A stretch of 32,896 nt of DNA from Romeriopsis navalis LEGE 11480 (GCF_015207035.1 NZ_JADEXQ010000070.1:1-32896); one strand, 5' to 3'. Shown: positions 7,006 through 13,833, numbered from the stretch's first letter. Numbers and translations: made by a program. The notes: generated by a model not told the origin, from the letters alone.

Positions 7006-7052
7006 CACCATATCTAGTCAACTGCCAGCTGGCATTGTTCCTAGATATGGTG
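7006..7052. repeat. 12-bp perfect inverted repeat enclosing a 10-bp palindrome
   Basis: CACCATATCTAG (7006-7017) pairs with CTAGATATGGTG (7041-7052). The 23-base loop holds the perfect palindrome GCCAGCTGGC (7024-7033). A run of A precedes the left arm, which would be a T-run for transcription from the right. It may be a terminator between the convergent genes ending at 6973 and 7165, or a recombination or replication structure. Confidence 0.55.
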
Positions 7053-7164
7053 CTGAAATATCAAAGTAGTATCTGTATTACAAGATGTTTTAGGCCGGTT
7101 TTAGTCCACCCCTTGTAGTACAGTCACACTTTCAAGACTTGCAAGTGAGAACGAAGTCAAAGGG

Positions 7165-7356
7165 TTAGGTTAATTTAACAACCCCTTCCCCAGCCAATCG
7201 CTCCAGCAGTCGATTCGTGACGTGTGCGGATTTGAACCCGGCATACTTCATCGCGGTGCGAATACTGATCGACATGCCAGGAAGTAAGTTTGCCAATAAG
7301 TTGGCTTCGTAGGGACTGCGGGCGACATAAACCAAATCAGTTCGGATAACTGCCAT
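7165..7356 (-). CDS. Small winged-helix-like DNA-binding protein, 63 aa
   Basis: The second half (SIRTAMKYAGFKSAHVTNRL then LERLAGEGVVKL) has the pattern of a winged helix: helix, turn, recognition helix, then a short strand. AAGGT lies nine bases before the ATG. It is the last gene of a four-gene tight cluster (8188 to 7165), so it is probably a regulator co-expressed with the small proteins above. Fold-level call only. Confidence 0.5.
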   Translation of the reverse strand: MAVIRTDLVYVARSPYEANLLANLLPGMSISIRTAMKYAGFKSAHVTNRLLERLAGEGVVKLT

Positions 7357-7367
7357 AGCGATATACC

Positions 7368-7628
7368 TTAATAACCAGGGCCATATTTTGCTGGATACAC
7401 ATTGTCATGTGAGTCATGACTTGCATAATGAACATTATGCCGTTGATCGATACATTCTGGTTCATTTGAACCATCGCGATCAACATGAGTTGAAGGCACC
7501 CGTGATTCGATTTCTGCTGCTTGGACAGCGGAAACGTTGTCATAATGATTCCCACTATCTGTGTCACAGAAACTTCCCTGCTCTTGTGCATTTGCGTAAT
7601 CGACGTAAGCATGTGTTTCACGTGGCAT
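7368..7628 (-). CDS. Hypothetical hydrophilic protein, 86 aa, His/Asp/Asn-rich
   Basis: The composition is unusual: about ten His, many Asp, Asn and Ser, almost no hydrophobic core, two Cys. It looks disordered or metal-binding. Two other frames across the region are also open, so composition alone does not prove coding. Support comes from spacing: two bases after the upstream stop and eleven before the next start. No function can be assigned. Confidence 0.4.
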   Translation of the reverse strand: MPRETHAYVDYANAQEQGSFCDTDSGNHYDNVSAVQAAEIESRVPSTHVDRDGSNEPECIDQRHNVHYASHDSHDNVYPAKYGPGY

Positions 7629-7630
7629 AG

Positions 7631-7819
7631 CTAATTCCGCTCCTGATTAAGTTTGACGTTGTTCTGTTTGGCCCAGTCTTGTAAGGTCGGGCCGTCTGGT
7701 TTCTCATTGCCGTTTTCGTCTTCGTGCTGACTCTCCCAGTCCTGACGCTGGCTTTTGGAGAGATTCGTGATTGCGGTCATGTCGTCCGCCGGATCAGCCT
7801 CTTTCTTCTTCCAAAACAC
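7631..7819 (-). CDS. Hypothetical charged protein, 62 aa, GTG start
   Basis: The product is highly charged (FWKKKEADPADDMTAITNLS; ESQHEDENGNEKPDGP). It starts with GTG immediately after the stop codon of the upstream 122-aa gene, with no intervening base. It has no membrane segment or motif. It may be a small accessory or anti-host protein of the element; nothing in the sequence identifies it. Confidence 0.45.
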   Translation of the reverse strand: MFWKKKEADPADDMTAITNLSKSQRQDWESQHEDENGNEKPDGPTLQDWAKQNNVKLNQERN

Positions 7820-8188
7820 CTAAAGACCCTCTACAGCTACAGCTGAAGCACCGGAGTAGACGATCGACGCTAATCGCCCATCATTCATCCGGTAATAATC
7901 CGCGCGTTCATCCCGATAGTCTGGATATCCAAACTTCGACACCATGGCTCGATAGGACTGCGGGAAGGCAATCTCGCCCCGCTGAAGAATGCGTGACTGA
8001 CGCAGTGTTAAACCGTCGCCGGTACCATATGGGGTCATTGCCTGGGCAGTTGCTCCCAGGCGAGTGACTGAACCACGCGTCACATTCGGCGGCGCGCTGA
8101 AATCGGGCGCAAGTAGTGTGAGCACGATCGCACCAATGGCGATCGAAATTGAACGTGGGGTAATCCCACGCGGTTTAAATGCGAACAT
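7820..8188 (-). CDS. Putative exported or membrane-anchored small protein, 122 aa
   Basis: Residues 1-12 are basic and 15-30 hydrophobic (SIAIGAIVLTLLAPDF), like a signal peptide or signal anchor without a lipobox Cys. The mature part ends in a compact segment (FPQSYRAMVSKFGYPDYRDE ... RMNDGRLASIVY) reminiscent of the small BamE/SmpA-like fold in bacterial exported proteins, though similarity is weak. A GGAGG ribosome binding site lies seven bases before the ATG and can pair with an upstream CCTCC (8196-8224). It is first of the four-gene cluster. Possible superinfection-exclusion or envelope role; inference only. Confidence 0.5.
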   Translation of the reverse strand: MFAFKPRGITPRSISIAIGAIVLTLLAPDFSAPPNVTRGSVTRLGATAQAMTPYGTGDGLTLRQSRILQRGEIAFPQSYRAMVSKFGYPDYRDERADYYRMNDGRLASIVYSGASAVAVEGL

Positions 8189-8195
8189 AAAGAAG

Positions 8196-8224
8196 CCTCC
8201 GTTGGCTTTGACGGTTTACGGAGG
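8196..8224 (-). promoter_or_regulatory. Leader hairpin that can mask the ribosome binding site
   Basis: In the transcript of the 122-aa gene, CCTCCGT (8224-8218) can pair with ACGGAGG (8202-8196), which contains the Shine-Dalgarno GGAGG. A second short complement (CCGT, 8214-8211) competes for part of the same ACGG. This could switch translation, but thermodynamics have not been calculated. Confidence 0.4.
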
Positions 8225-8280
8225 TCATAGGGGGGGGTGTTACCGCACCCTTCCCGCCATAACCGAATTAACTTGTGTTT

Positions 8281-8312
8281 GAAAGCGTCTAGCTAATTAG
8301 CTAGACGCTTTC
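8281..8312. terminator. Perfect 32-bp palindrome spanning the repressor stop codon
   Basis: GAAAGCGTCTAGCTAA is followed directly by its exact reverse complement TTAGCTAGACGCTTTC. The XRE gene's stop codon (8301-8303) sits inside it. There is no loop beyond AATT and no T-run on the minus strand, so it is an atypical terminator. It may instead stabilise the 3' end of the repressor mRNA or be a protein-binding palindrome. Confidence 0.6.
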
Positions 8313-8537
8313 TGTTTTAGATGGAGAGAATGCTTCAACTAACTCTTCGTAAGTACATTGCAAGACCGTTCGAATAAGACTGAACTCTTGAGGAGTCCAA
8401 CTTGGAACGCGCCCAGCTTCCCACTTAGCAATAGTCGAAACAGACTTTCCTAGCTCACTAGCAAGTTGCTGCTGAGTAAACCCAGCACGTTTACGCAACT
8501 CCATAGGAGTAACCTCCCTTTTGCTAACTTCCTCCAT
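8301..8537 (-). CDS. XRE-family (HTH_3) transcriptional regulator, likely element repressor
   Basis: The product is 78 aa from the ATG at 8537. The HTH runs from MELRKRAGFTQQQLASELGK through SVSTIAKWEAGR, the classic Cro/C1-type pattern (R-x-x-x-G-x-(T/S)-Q-x-x-L-A-x-x-L ... I-x-x-W-E-x-G). The rest is a short helical tail, so it is a minimal repressor without a LexA-like cleavage domain. I prefer 8537 to an in-frame ATG at 8585 because the longer version would place the palindromic operator (8542-8571) inside the coding region. It lies between the two arms and probably autoregulates and controls the right arm. Confidence 0.85.
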   Translation of the reverse strand: MEEVSKREVTPMELRKRAGFTQQQLASELGKSVSTIAKWEAGRVPSWTPQEFSLIRTVLQCTYEELVEAFSPSKTESV

Positions 8538-8541
8538 TGTA

Positions 8542-8587
8542 ATGTATTCTGTTACTAGTAACAAGATACATGTAATGAAATACATGT
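8542..8587. promoter_or_regulatory. Operator region of the XRE repressor
   Basis: The centre is the perfect 14-bp palindrome TGTTACTAGTAACA (8550-8563). Two mismatched pairs further out it resumes with ATGTAT (8542-8547) and ATACAT (8566-8571), giving a 30-bp near-perfect dyad. ATACATGT occurs at 8566-8573 and again at 8580-8587, a 14-bp direct period. The dyad ends five bases upstream of the repressor ATG. Confidence 0.65.
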
Positions 8588-8727
8588 TCTGTCGTTTGCA
8601 TCCTTGGGGGACAACCTGTCAGCCACGACTAGTCCTTCAAGGCTGCATCTATTGTCCCAAACTGCCCGTGCATATCGTCCGTTCATGGATGACATGCAGC
8701 ATCAGTCCTGGGGCAGAGCTAACAAAC

Positions 8728-8770
8728 ACGCCGATCGAACTTTCTGCAAACCCAACTAAATCGGCGTTTT
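8728..8770 (+). terminator. Stem-loop with T-run before the 77-aa gene, possible attenuator
   Basis: ACGCCGAT (8728-8735) pairs with ATCGGCGT (8760-8767) across 24 bases, followed by TTT. It lies in the roughly 230-base gap after the operator, in which I see no gene. It could attenuate right-arm transcription. The long loop makes it uncertain. Confidence 0.35.
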
Positions 8771-8819
8771 GCAATCAGTGAAGAAAGTTTGGTCGGCTCC
8801 CTACCAGGAGTTATTCAAA

Positions 8820-9053
8820 ATGCCTACTGCACCAATGGTCCGAATGTCTTGGGTTGTAAAAGCTGGGCGAAAGAATGGAGTGGTGATCGCAGCACTGACA
8901 AGAGCATTTCCCATCACGAAAAATGACTGGAATAGTGCTGACCGACAAGCAATTTACAAACAAATTCACCAGCAAGCGATTCGCTATTATGGCGAGCTAT
9001 TAGCCGATACGGAAACGGCCTGGGTGTCGCTCCAGTGGGAATCCTACGCATAA
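8820..9053 (+). CDS. Hypothetical protein, 77 aa, first gene of the right arm
   Basis: I chose the ATG at 8820 over an upstream in-frame start because AGGAG lies nine bases before it. The product is basic at the N-terminus (VVKAGRKNGVVIAALTRAF) and helical in the second half (SADRQAIYKQIHQQAIRYYG), rich in aromatic residues. I recognise no family. Its terminator at 9054-9088 separates it from the primase, so it may be an early regulatory gene of its own. Confidence 0.6.
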   Translation: MPTAPMVRMSWVVKAGRKNGVVIAALTRAFPITKNDWNSADRQAIYKQIHQQAIRYYGELLADTETAWVSLQWESYA

Positions 9054-9088
9054 AAAGGCCCATCCGTTACCTCACAGATGGGCCTTTA
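9054..9088 (+). terminator. Rho-independent terminator
   Basis: AAAGGCCCATC pairs with GATGGGCCTTT across 12 bases, starting right after the 77-aa gene's stop codon. It is symmetrical with A-run and T-run, so it could work in both directions. Confidence 0.85.
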
Positions 9089-9112
9089 AGATTTATGTGC
9101 TCTATACAAAGC

Positions 9113-9132
9113 CGTGAAGTGAGGGCTTCACG
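9113..9132. repeat. 7-bp inverted repeat upstream of the primase gene
   Basis: CGTGAAG and CTTCACG are separated by six bases, about 130 bases before the primase-helicase start. It could be an operator or part of an origin, which in such elements often lies beside the replication gene. No iteron array is visible. Confidence 0.35.
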
Positions 9133-9260
9133 ACTTCCTGATAGTAACAGGACATTTTGAATCGACTCAAATTGTGACCGATTAAAGTCGCTCAGTGTTC
9201 TCGATTTTTTCCCTCAAAACAGTGTGTTTCCTGCCAAGTAAAACCACACCGAAAAGGATT

Positions 9261-11561
9261 ATGTTCAAAATTAGTGATCACGTAGAACTCGATTCTAACA
9301 ATCGAGCGGTATGTCCTGCCTGTCATCTATCCAAGGGCGTAAATTATCGAAAGCGCAACTTATCAGTTTTGGGTGACGGAGCCTACAAATGTCACCGTGG
9401 ATGCACCACCGATGAGATTCGAGCGGCATTAGGGCAGCAGAAGGAGCGACCGATTCCGACCAATTCATCTAAATCAGTGCGGAAGGCCACAACAGCCACC
9501 CCGCAGCAACTTTCAAAGGCTTCAAAGCAGTTGCTTACCTCCCAAAAAGCGCTCCCATGGCTGAATGCGCGAGGGATCCCAAATGAAGCGATCGAGCATT
9601 ACCGCCTGGGCATCGCCAGGGCGCAATGTGGTAGGGCCAAAGTTCCGAGTATTTCAATACCCATTCCAACAGATGACGATCGTACGCACTACTACACCAA
9701 AAAGCGTATTGCTCCGTGGCTTCCATCAGATGAACAACCAGAGGGATATAAAGACTGGTCACAGTATGGAATCCCGCAAATGGTTTATTTCACCCATAAA
9801 CCAGACAAAGCCATAGAAACGTATCTCTGCGAGGGGGAATGGGACGCTATCCGCCTGGGCTGGGAAATGGAAATGCGAAACTGTGAGGAAATCGCGGTGG
9901 CCTGCTTCACCTGTGGCGCCGGAAATGTGCCACCAGAGGATCAGCTGTCCCGGCTGCCGGGGAAAGTAAAAATCCTCTATGACCTGGACGAATCAGGGGC
10001 AAAAGGGGCCGCTAAAGTTCAAGACCGGATGAAGGACCGCGCATTCATCGCCACAGTGCCCCATCTGACAGACGCCCCGGCAGGCTGGGACATATCAGAT
10101 GCCCTCACCTGTGGTTTCACCGTCCCGGACATCAGCGAAGCGGCGAATAATGCTAAGCCTTGGACGGCGCCACAAAAGCCGAATGAATTACGATCGCGCC
10201 TGCTGACAAATGACGAATTACTTGAGCGCGCCCAGGATTTCGTCGAGTGGTTAGTTCCGGATGTTCTGACACCGGACGAATTATTTATTTTGGGTATGCC
10301 CCCCAGGGGCGGGAAATCACTTTTTGGCCTCACACTGGCAAAGGCTGTCGCAACTGGCGGCACATTCCTGGATCGGCCGGTGACTCAGGGCAGCGTCATC
10401 TACATCAACCTTGAGGACTCCGAAACCAAGATTAAACAGCGGCAAATCGCTCAGGGATGGGGCGAGAATGTGCCGGTCTACTGGCTCAATAAGTTCAAGC
10501 TGAGTGAACTCGATAAACTCGCTGAGCTCTCGGAAGATTTACCAGACCTACGTTTAATTGTGATGGATACGTTCTCACGCGTCCGTGATGATGGGGCCAA
10601 AGAATCATCTGCAGAACTGGGACAGATCCTTGAACCACTTCAAGAATTTGCCAAAGAGCGTGGTGTCTGTGTGCTGTTGATGCACCACACCGGTAAAGCC
10701 TCAAACATGGAAGGCCATGGTGCGGACCCCTTCGACATGCTGCGTGGATCAACTTCTATTCGTGCCACCTGTCGCGGTGCGATCGTCATCGTACCAGCGG
10801 AGCAAAGTTATCGACTATTGGCGGAGAACGGCTATAGCGATCGCCTCGATGTCAGCGTCAGAATTCACCCTGAAACGCTGGAATGGAAGCTGTTGGGTAA
10901 CTGGACACCCCGCGTTGATGGTGGGATGAAAGACCAAATCGTTGATCACCTGGCGTTAGTTGGTGAATCAACCACTGCGGAAATCTCAAAAGCCTTAAAT
11001 TTCAACGCCACTTCAGTCAGCACCATCATGAGCCGTCTACACCGAGATGGTGTTGTATCAAAACGTGGCGGCGGTGGCTGTCGCCCCGCTGTCTATACGC
11101 GTAGCTCAAACTTGCTCAAACAGCTTGAAGCACAGTTTAAGCATCCAAACCCAATTGCCTCAGGCTCTGTAGCTATTGCTCAAACAAATAATTTGTGTAA
11201 GGATTCTCCCGACAAAGTGGACAATCAGCCAAAAAGTGGACAACCCACTGTCCACATTTCAAAAATGTCGCCTACACACACTAAAGTGTTTGAGCAAAGC
11301 GGTAAACCTACAGCCACCGGGGATTCCAGCTCAAACAGCGATATTGAGTGTTTGAGCAAGTTTCGACAACCAGATACACAAACTTACGTATTTACCGAGG
11401 GTGGACAAGTTTATTACGAAGGCGACACCGCATCACTTGACCGGGTATGTGGAAGAAAGAAGTTGACGATCGTGGCGATCGGAGAAGAAAGCTGCGAGGT
11501 TTCCCATAAAAACTGGGTTGTGACTCAAACCATCCCCAAGACAGATTTACGCCCGGTTTAA
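9261..11561 (+). CDS. Zinc-finger/TOPRIM/AAA primase-helicase, element replication protein
   Basis: The product is 766 aa from the ATG at 9261, preferred over an upstream GTG at 9195 because the zinc domain begins right after it. Cys18, Cys21, Cys44 and Cys48 fit a primase zinc finger. A TOPRIM core follows (Glu191 in CEGEWDA; Asp241 and Asp243 in YDLDESG), then a RecA-like RepA/AAA_25 ATPase with Walker A GMPPRGGKS (345-353), Walker B LIVMD (Asp436) and MHHTGK (about 474). A winged helix (about 580-620) precedes a low-complexity tail to 766. This is a phage/plasmid primase-helicase that primes and unwinds element DNA. It precedes the integrase gene by 62 bases. Confidence 0.88.
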   Translation: MFKISDHVELDSNNRAVCPACHLSKGVNYRKRNLSVLGDGAYKCHRGCTTDEIRAALGQQKERPIPTNSSKSVRKATTATPQQLSKASKQLLTSQKALPWLNARGIPNEAIEHYRLGIARAQCGRAKVPSISIPIPTDDDRTHYYTKKRIAPWLPSDEQPEGYKDWSQYGIPQMVYFTHKPDKAIETYLCEGEWDAIRLGWEMEMRNCEEIAVACFTCGAGNVPPEDQLSRLPGKVKILYDLDESGAKGAAKVQDRMKDRAFIATVPHLTDAPAGWDISDALTCGFTVPDISEAANNAKPWTAPQKPNELRSRLLTNDELLERAQDFVEWLVPDVLTPDELFILGMPPRGGKSLFGLTLAKAVATGGTFLDRPVTQGSVIYINLEDSETKIKQRQIAQGWGENVPVYWLNKFKLSELDKLAELSEDLPDLRLIVMDTFSRVRDDGAKESSAELGQILEPLQEFAKERGVCVLLMHHTGKASNMEGHGADPFDMLRGSTSIRATCRGAIVIVPAEQSYRLLAENGYSDRLDVSVRIHPETLEWKLLGNWTPRVDGGMKDQIVDHLALVGESTTAEISKALNFNATSVSTIMSRLHRDGVVSKRGGGGCRPAVYTRSSNLLKQLEAQFKHPNPIASGSVAIAQTNNLCKDSPDKVDNQPKSGQPTVHISKMSPTHTKVFEQSGKPTATGDSSSNSDIECLSKFRQPDTQTYVFTEGGQVYYEGDTASLDRVCGRKKLTIVAIGEESCEVSHKNWVVTQTIPKTDLRPV

Positions 11562-11623
11562 TAACGGGCACCGTATTCGAGCATTTGTACTCTGCCTGAA
11601 ATTTATGTGACGTCTAGAACGAT

Positions 11624-12463
11624 ATGCCTGCCCCGCTCACTGCCCGTCAATGGGTTGATCTGCTACATGCAGACTATTTGGCCCGTGGTAAACGTGAATC
11701 GACTTGGAGAGATGAATACTGGAAAATTTACAAGCGTCTACCACTTTCCGAGCCGCTGACGCGGGAAACCTTGCATTCATTGGTTCTCAGTTCACCAGTC
11801 AACACCAGGAGCCGGGTTAGATTTTGTATGGCGATCGGAGTTCTGGCACGTTTTGCGGAGATTGAATATGACCCTTCTCCCTATCGCGGCAGTTACAACC
11901 CAAAAAGTGTTCAGCCCCGCGATATTCCCAGTGACGCACTAATCGTTGAGTCATTCGCTACGTTAAAGAATCCCTCATGGCGTTGGTTTTTTGGAATGGT
12001 TGCGGCCTATGGTCTCCGTCCTCACGAGGTTTTCCGCCTTGACCTTGACTTATTGCAGGCAGGGGATCCGGTGTGTCACGTTGGGGACAATACAAAAACG
12101 GGATTCCGTCGTGTGTGGGCCTATCACCCCGAGTGGTTTGAGCAGTTCAGCCTGCAATCGGTCAACCTGCCATCGATAAAGCTGGACCGGGAAAACCGCA
12201 AATTAGGTGAATCCGCCGCCGAATATTTCCACGAAACTGCACGGTTACCATTTCCTCTGTATAACCTCCGACATGCTTGGGCAATCAGAGCAACTCTTTA
12301 CGGTCTACAAGACGCCCTAGCTTCTCAACAGATGGGACATTCCCTCGAAGTACACAATCGCATTTATCAGAAATGGATAGGGCGAGCCGCACATCAAGCA
12401 GCTTATGATGCCACTCTACAAAACCCACTTAGACCAAAGCCGCCATCGTTCCCGAAACAATGA
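11624..12463 (+). CDS. int: Tyrosine recombinase (site-specific integrase)
   Basis: The product is 279 aa. The catalytic set is visible: Arg132 (GLRPHEV), Lys158 (NTKTG), Arg216 in YNLRHAW, His239 (MGHS) and the nucleophile Tyr248 (IYQKW). The usual first His of the HxLRH box is Tyr213, a substitution I associate with cyanobacterial integrases. The N-terminal half is a short helical core-binding domain. The gene ends 43 bases from the 3' end of tRNA-Glu, so the enzyme probably recombines at the tRNA 3' end, whose last 20 bases recur at 108-127. Proximity to att is typical of integrases. Confidence 0.93.
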   Translation: MPAPLTARQWVDLLHADYLARGKRESTWRDEYWKIYKRLPLSEPLTRETLHSLVLSSPVNTRSRVRFCMAIGVLARFAEIEYDPSPYRGSYNPKSVQPRDIPSDALIVESFATLKNPSWRWFFGMVAAYGLRPHEVFRLDLDLLQAGDPVCHVGDNTKTGFRRVWAYHPEWFEQFSLQSVNLPSIKLDRENRKLGESAAEYFHETARLPFPLYNLRHAWAIRATLYGLQDALASQQMGHSLEVHNRIYQKWIGRAAHQAAYDATLQNPLRPKPPSFPKQ

Positions 12464-12526
12464 GGGCGGAGCCAAAAGCCCCGCCCTCATTGCGTTATTA
12501 AACTAATACCCCCAGGGGAATTCGAA
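12400..12526. repeat. Right copy of 127-bp direct repeat (integrase tail, terminator, att)
   Basis: This copy is identical to 1-127. Here the repeat continues into the T-loop of an intact tRNA-Glu, so it is the attR-type junction. The part inside the tRNA is 12507-12526. Confidence 0.95.
12461..12489. terminator. Hairpin between integrase and tRNA-Glu
   Basis: TGAGGGCGG and CCGCCCTCA form a 9-bp perfect stem beginning at the integrase stop codon. It lies between the convergent integrase and tRNA genes and could stop both transcripts. Confidence 0.65.
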
Positions 12527-12579
12527 TCCCCGTCGCCTCCGTGAAAGGGAGGTGTCCTAGGCCTCTAGACGATGGGGGC
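12507..12579 (-). tRNA. tRNA-Glu (anticodon TTC)
   Basis: A 73-base cloverleaf can be drawn: acceptor GCCCCCA with TGGGGGT, anticodon loop CTTTCAC with anticodon TTC, T-arm GGGGA-TTCGAAT-TCCCC and discriminator A. CCA is not encoded. In cyanobacteria this tRNA serves both translation and, as glutamyl-tRNA, tetrapyrrole synthesis. Its 3' end is the integration site: the last 20 bases recur at 108-127. The gene is intact after integration. Confidence 0.95.
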
Positions 12580-12627
12580 GCATTAGACTGCTAGGCTTGC
12601 GTCTCAACGCTTCACTTCGCTTTAATA

Positions 12628-12656
12628 AAGATACTCAACCCCCGGAGCAATGTCAA
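12628..12656 (-). promoter_or_regulatory. tRNA-Glu promoter
   Basis: On the minus strand, TTGACA (12656-12651), a 17-base spacer and TATCTT (12633-12628) form a near-consensus sigma-70-type promoter about 50 bases upstream of the tRNA 5' end. Confidence 0.75.
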
Positions 12657-13020
12657 CAGTCTGATTAAAAAATCAGTTGAATTTCTGCCCAGCGCGGCGG
12701 CAGATTGTTTGTAGCTGCTCTGGGCAGGGCATTACATCGATTTGTGGAAGTGCTCGTTGCACAAAGTCATCCGGAAGCTTGCTATGAAATTTATGACGAC
12801 GTGGGGATTGTCTAAAATTCTTAGGAAGAATGCACAAAAATTCAATCAAATGGCAAATTCTATGTCAGAGTGTGCAATACCGCAGTAGTTTGTCTAGTAC
12901 TTGTCCAGGACAAACGTATAACTGTCCCTTCCCACTGCGATCGCCCGCGTAAAAGCGCTAGGTTAGGCCTACGTTGAGATCTTCAACGACCACGATGTCT
13001 GCCCGATCCGATTGAACACC
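12657..13020. other. Intergenic stretch without recognisable gene
   Basis: Between the tRNA promoter and the acyltransferase I find no open frame with protein-like composition and no RNA gene. It contains a HIP1-type GCGATCGC near 12938 and presumably the acyltransferase promoter. Confidence 0.6.
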
Positions 13021-13833
13021 ATGATTTCGTTCCAACAAGATTTTGCTGTGACTGCTAAATTCGAGCCCTTTACTTCTCCAATTTGGACTCCCATAGCGCC
13101 TAAGCCAACGGTCGCTGAGCCGTGTAATGCGAAGCCCTGCAAACGACCTCAGCCATCCCCTCGTCGATCGTCGGTTTCCCCGAGCATGGCAAATATCGCG
13201 TACACCTTAAGTCATCGCGCTTTACTACCGGCTTATTTCAATCAGATTCAGGTGACTGGGCAGGCTGACTTGCCGCAAAATGGAGCGGTAATTTTTGCCC
13301 CGACTCATCGATCGCGGTGGGATGCATTGTTGGTGCCTTATGCAGTTGGCCCGCAAGTGATTGGCCGTTATCCGCGCTATATGGTGACGGCGGATGAGAT
13401 GCAGGGGCTGCAAGGCTGGTTTATTCGGCGCTTAGGTGGATTTGCTGTTGATACTCGTTCACCGGGAATTTCGAGTTTGCGTTACGGCATTGATCTACTC
13501 CACCATCATCAGGCTTTAGTAATTTTTCCCGAAGGCGGTCAGCTTTTGGCAAATCGGCGTGCCGGCGTTAATCGACTGCATCCCGGTCTGGCACGGATTG
13601 CAGTGAAAGCCAGCCTCACCCAGCCGAATTGTGATGTGAAGATTGTCCCCATCGCGGTTAACTATAGCGATCCCCTGGTTGGACGTTGTGATGTTGATAT
13701 CCAAATTGGTCAGCCGTTGGTTGTGAGTGATTACCTTGAAACCAATGGTAAGCGTAGCGCTAGACGAATTACCCAGGATCTAGCAACCGCAATGCGTCAT
13801 CTGAGCCATCTGCCAGATCCCCTAGTTGTTTAG
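13021..13833 (+). CDS. PlsC-type 1-acylglycerol-3-phosphate O-acyltransferase
   Basis: The product is 270 aa from ATG 13021; a TTG nine bases earlier is less likely. The acyltransferase core begins near residue 58 (ANIAYTLSHRALLPAYFNQI). The catalytic HX4D motif is HRSRWD (His96, Asp101) in APTHRSRWDALLVPYAVG, and the second block is IFPEGGQ (about 171-177), which binds the phosphate of the acceptor. These enzymes add the second acyl chain to lysophosphatidic acid at the membrane. The first 55 residues are Pro/Ser-rich with no motif. The exact acceptor is not shown by sequence. Confidence 0.85.
   Translation: MISFQQDFAVTAKFEPFTSPIWTPIAPKPTVAEPCNAKPCKRPQPSPRRSSVSPSMANIAYTLSHRALLPAYFNQIQVTGQADLPQNGAVIFAPTHRSRWDALLVPYAVGPQVIGRYPRYMVTADEMQGLQGWFIRRLGGFAVDTRSPGISSLRYGIDLLHHHQALVIFPEGGQLLANRRAGVNRLHPGLARIAVKASLTQPNCDVKIVPIAVNYSDPLVGRCDVDIQIGQPLVVSDYLETNGKRSARRITQDLATAMRHLSHLPDPLVV

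Larger units (their letters stand above)
1..12526. mobile_element. Phage-like or satellite-like element at tRNA-Glu, 12399-bp unit
   Basis: The element is bounded by two exact 127-base direct repeats (1-127 and 12400-12526), so one unit is 12399 bp. Its right end abuts the 3' end of tRNA-Glu. It encodes a tyrosine recombinase, a primase-helicase, an XRE repressor with a palindromic operator, an excisionase-like protein, a holin-like and an L,D-transpeptidase-like protein, and about a dozen small unknown proteins. This gene set and the divergent two-arm layout are typical of temperate phages and phage satellites. No terminase, portal, major capsid, tail or conjugation gene is recognisable, so its class is open. 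The chromosomal attL junction is not in the window. Confidence 0.85.

Noticed and set aside
8521-8781. Plus-strand 86-aa frame across the operator
   Set aside because: It covers the operator and the 8728 hairpin, is Cys-rich without pattern and overlaps the repressor start. Taken as chance.
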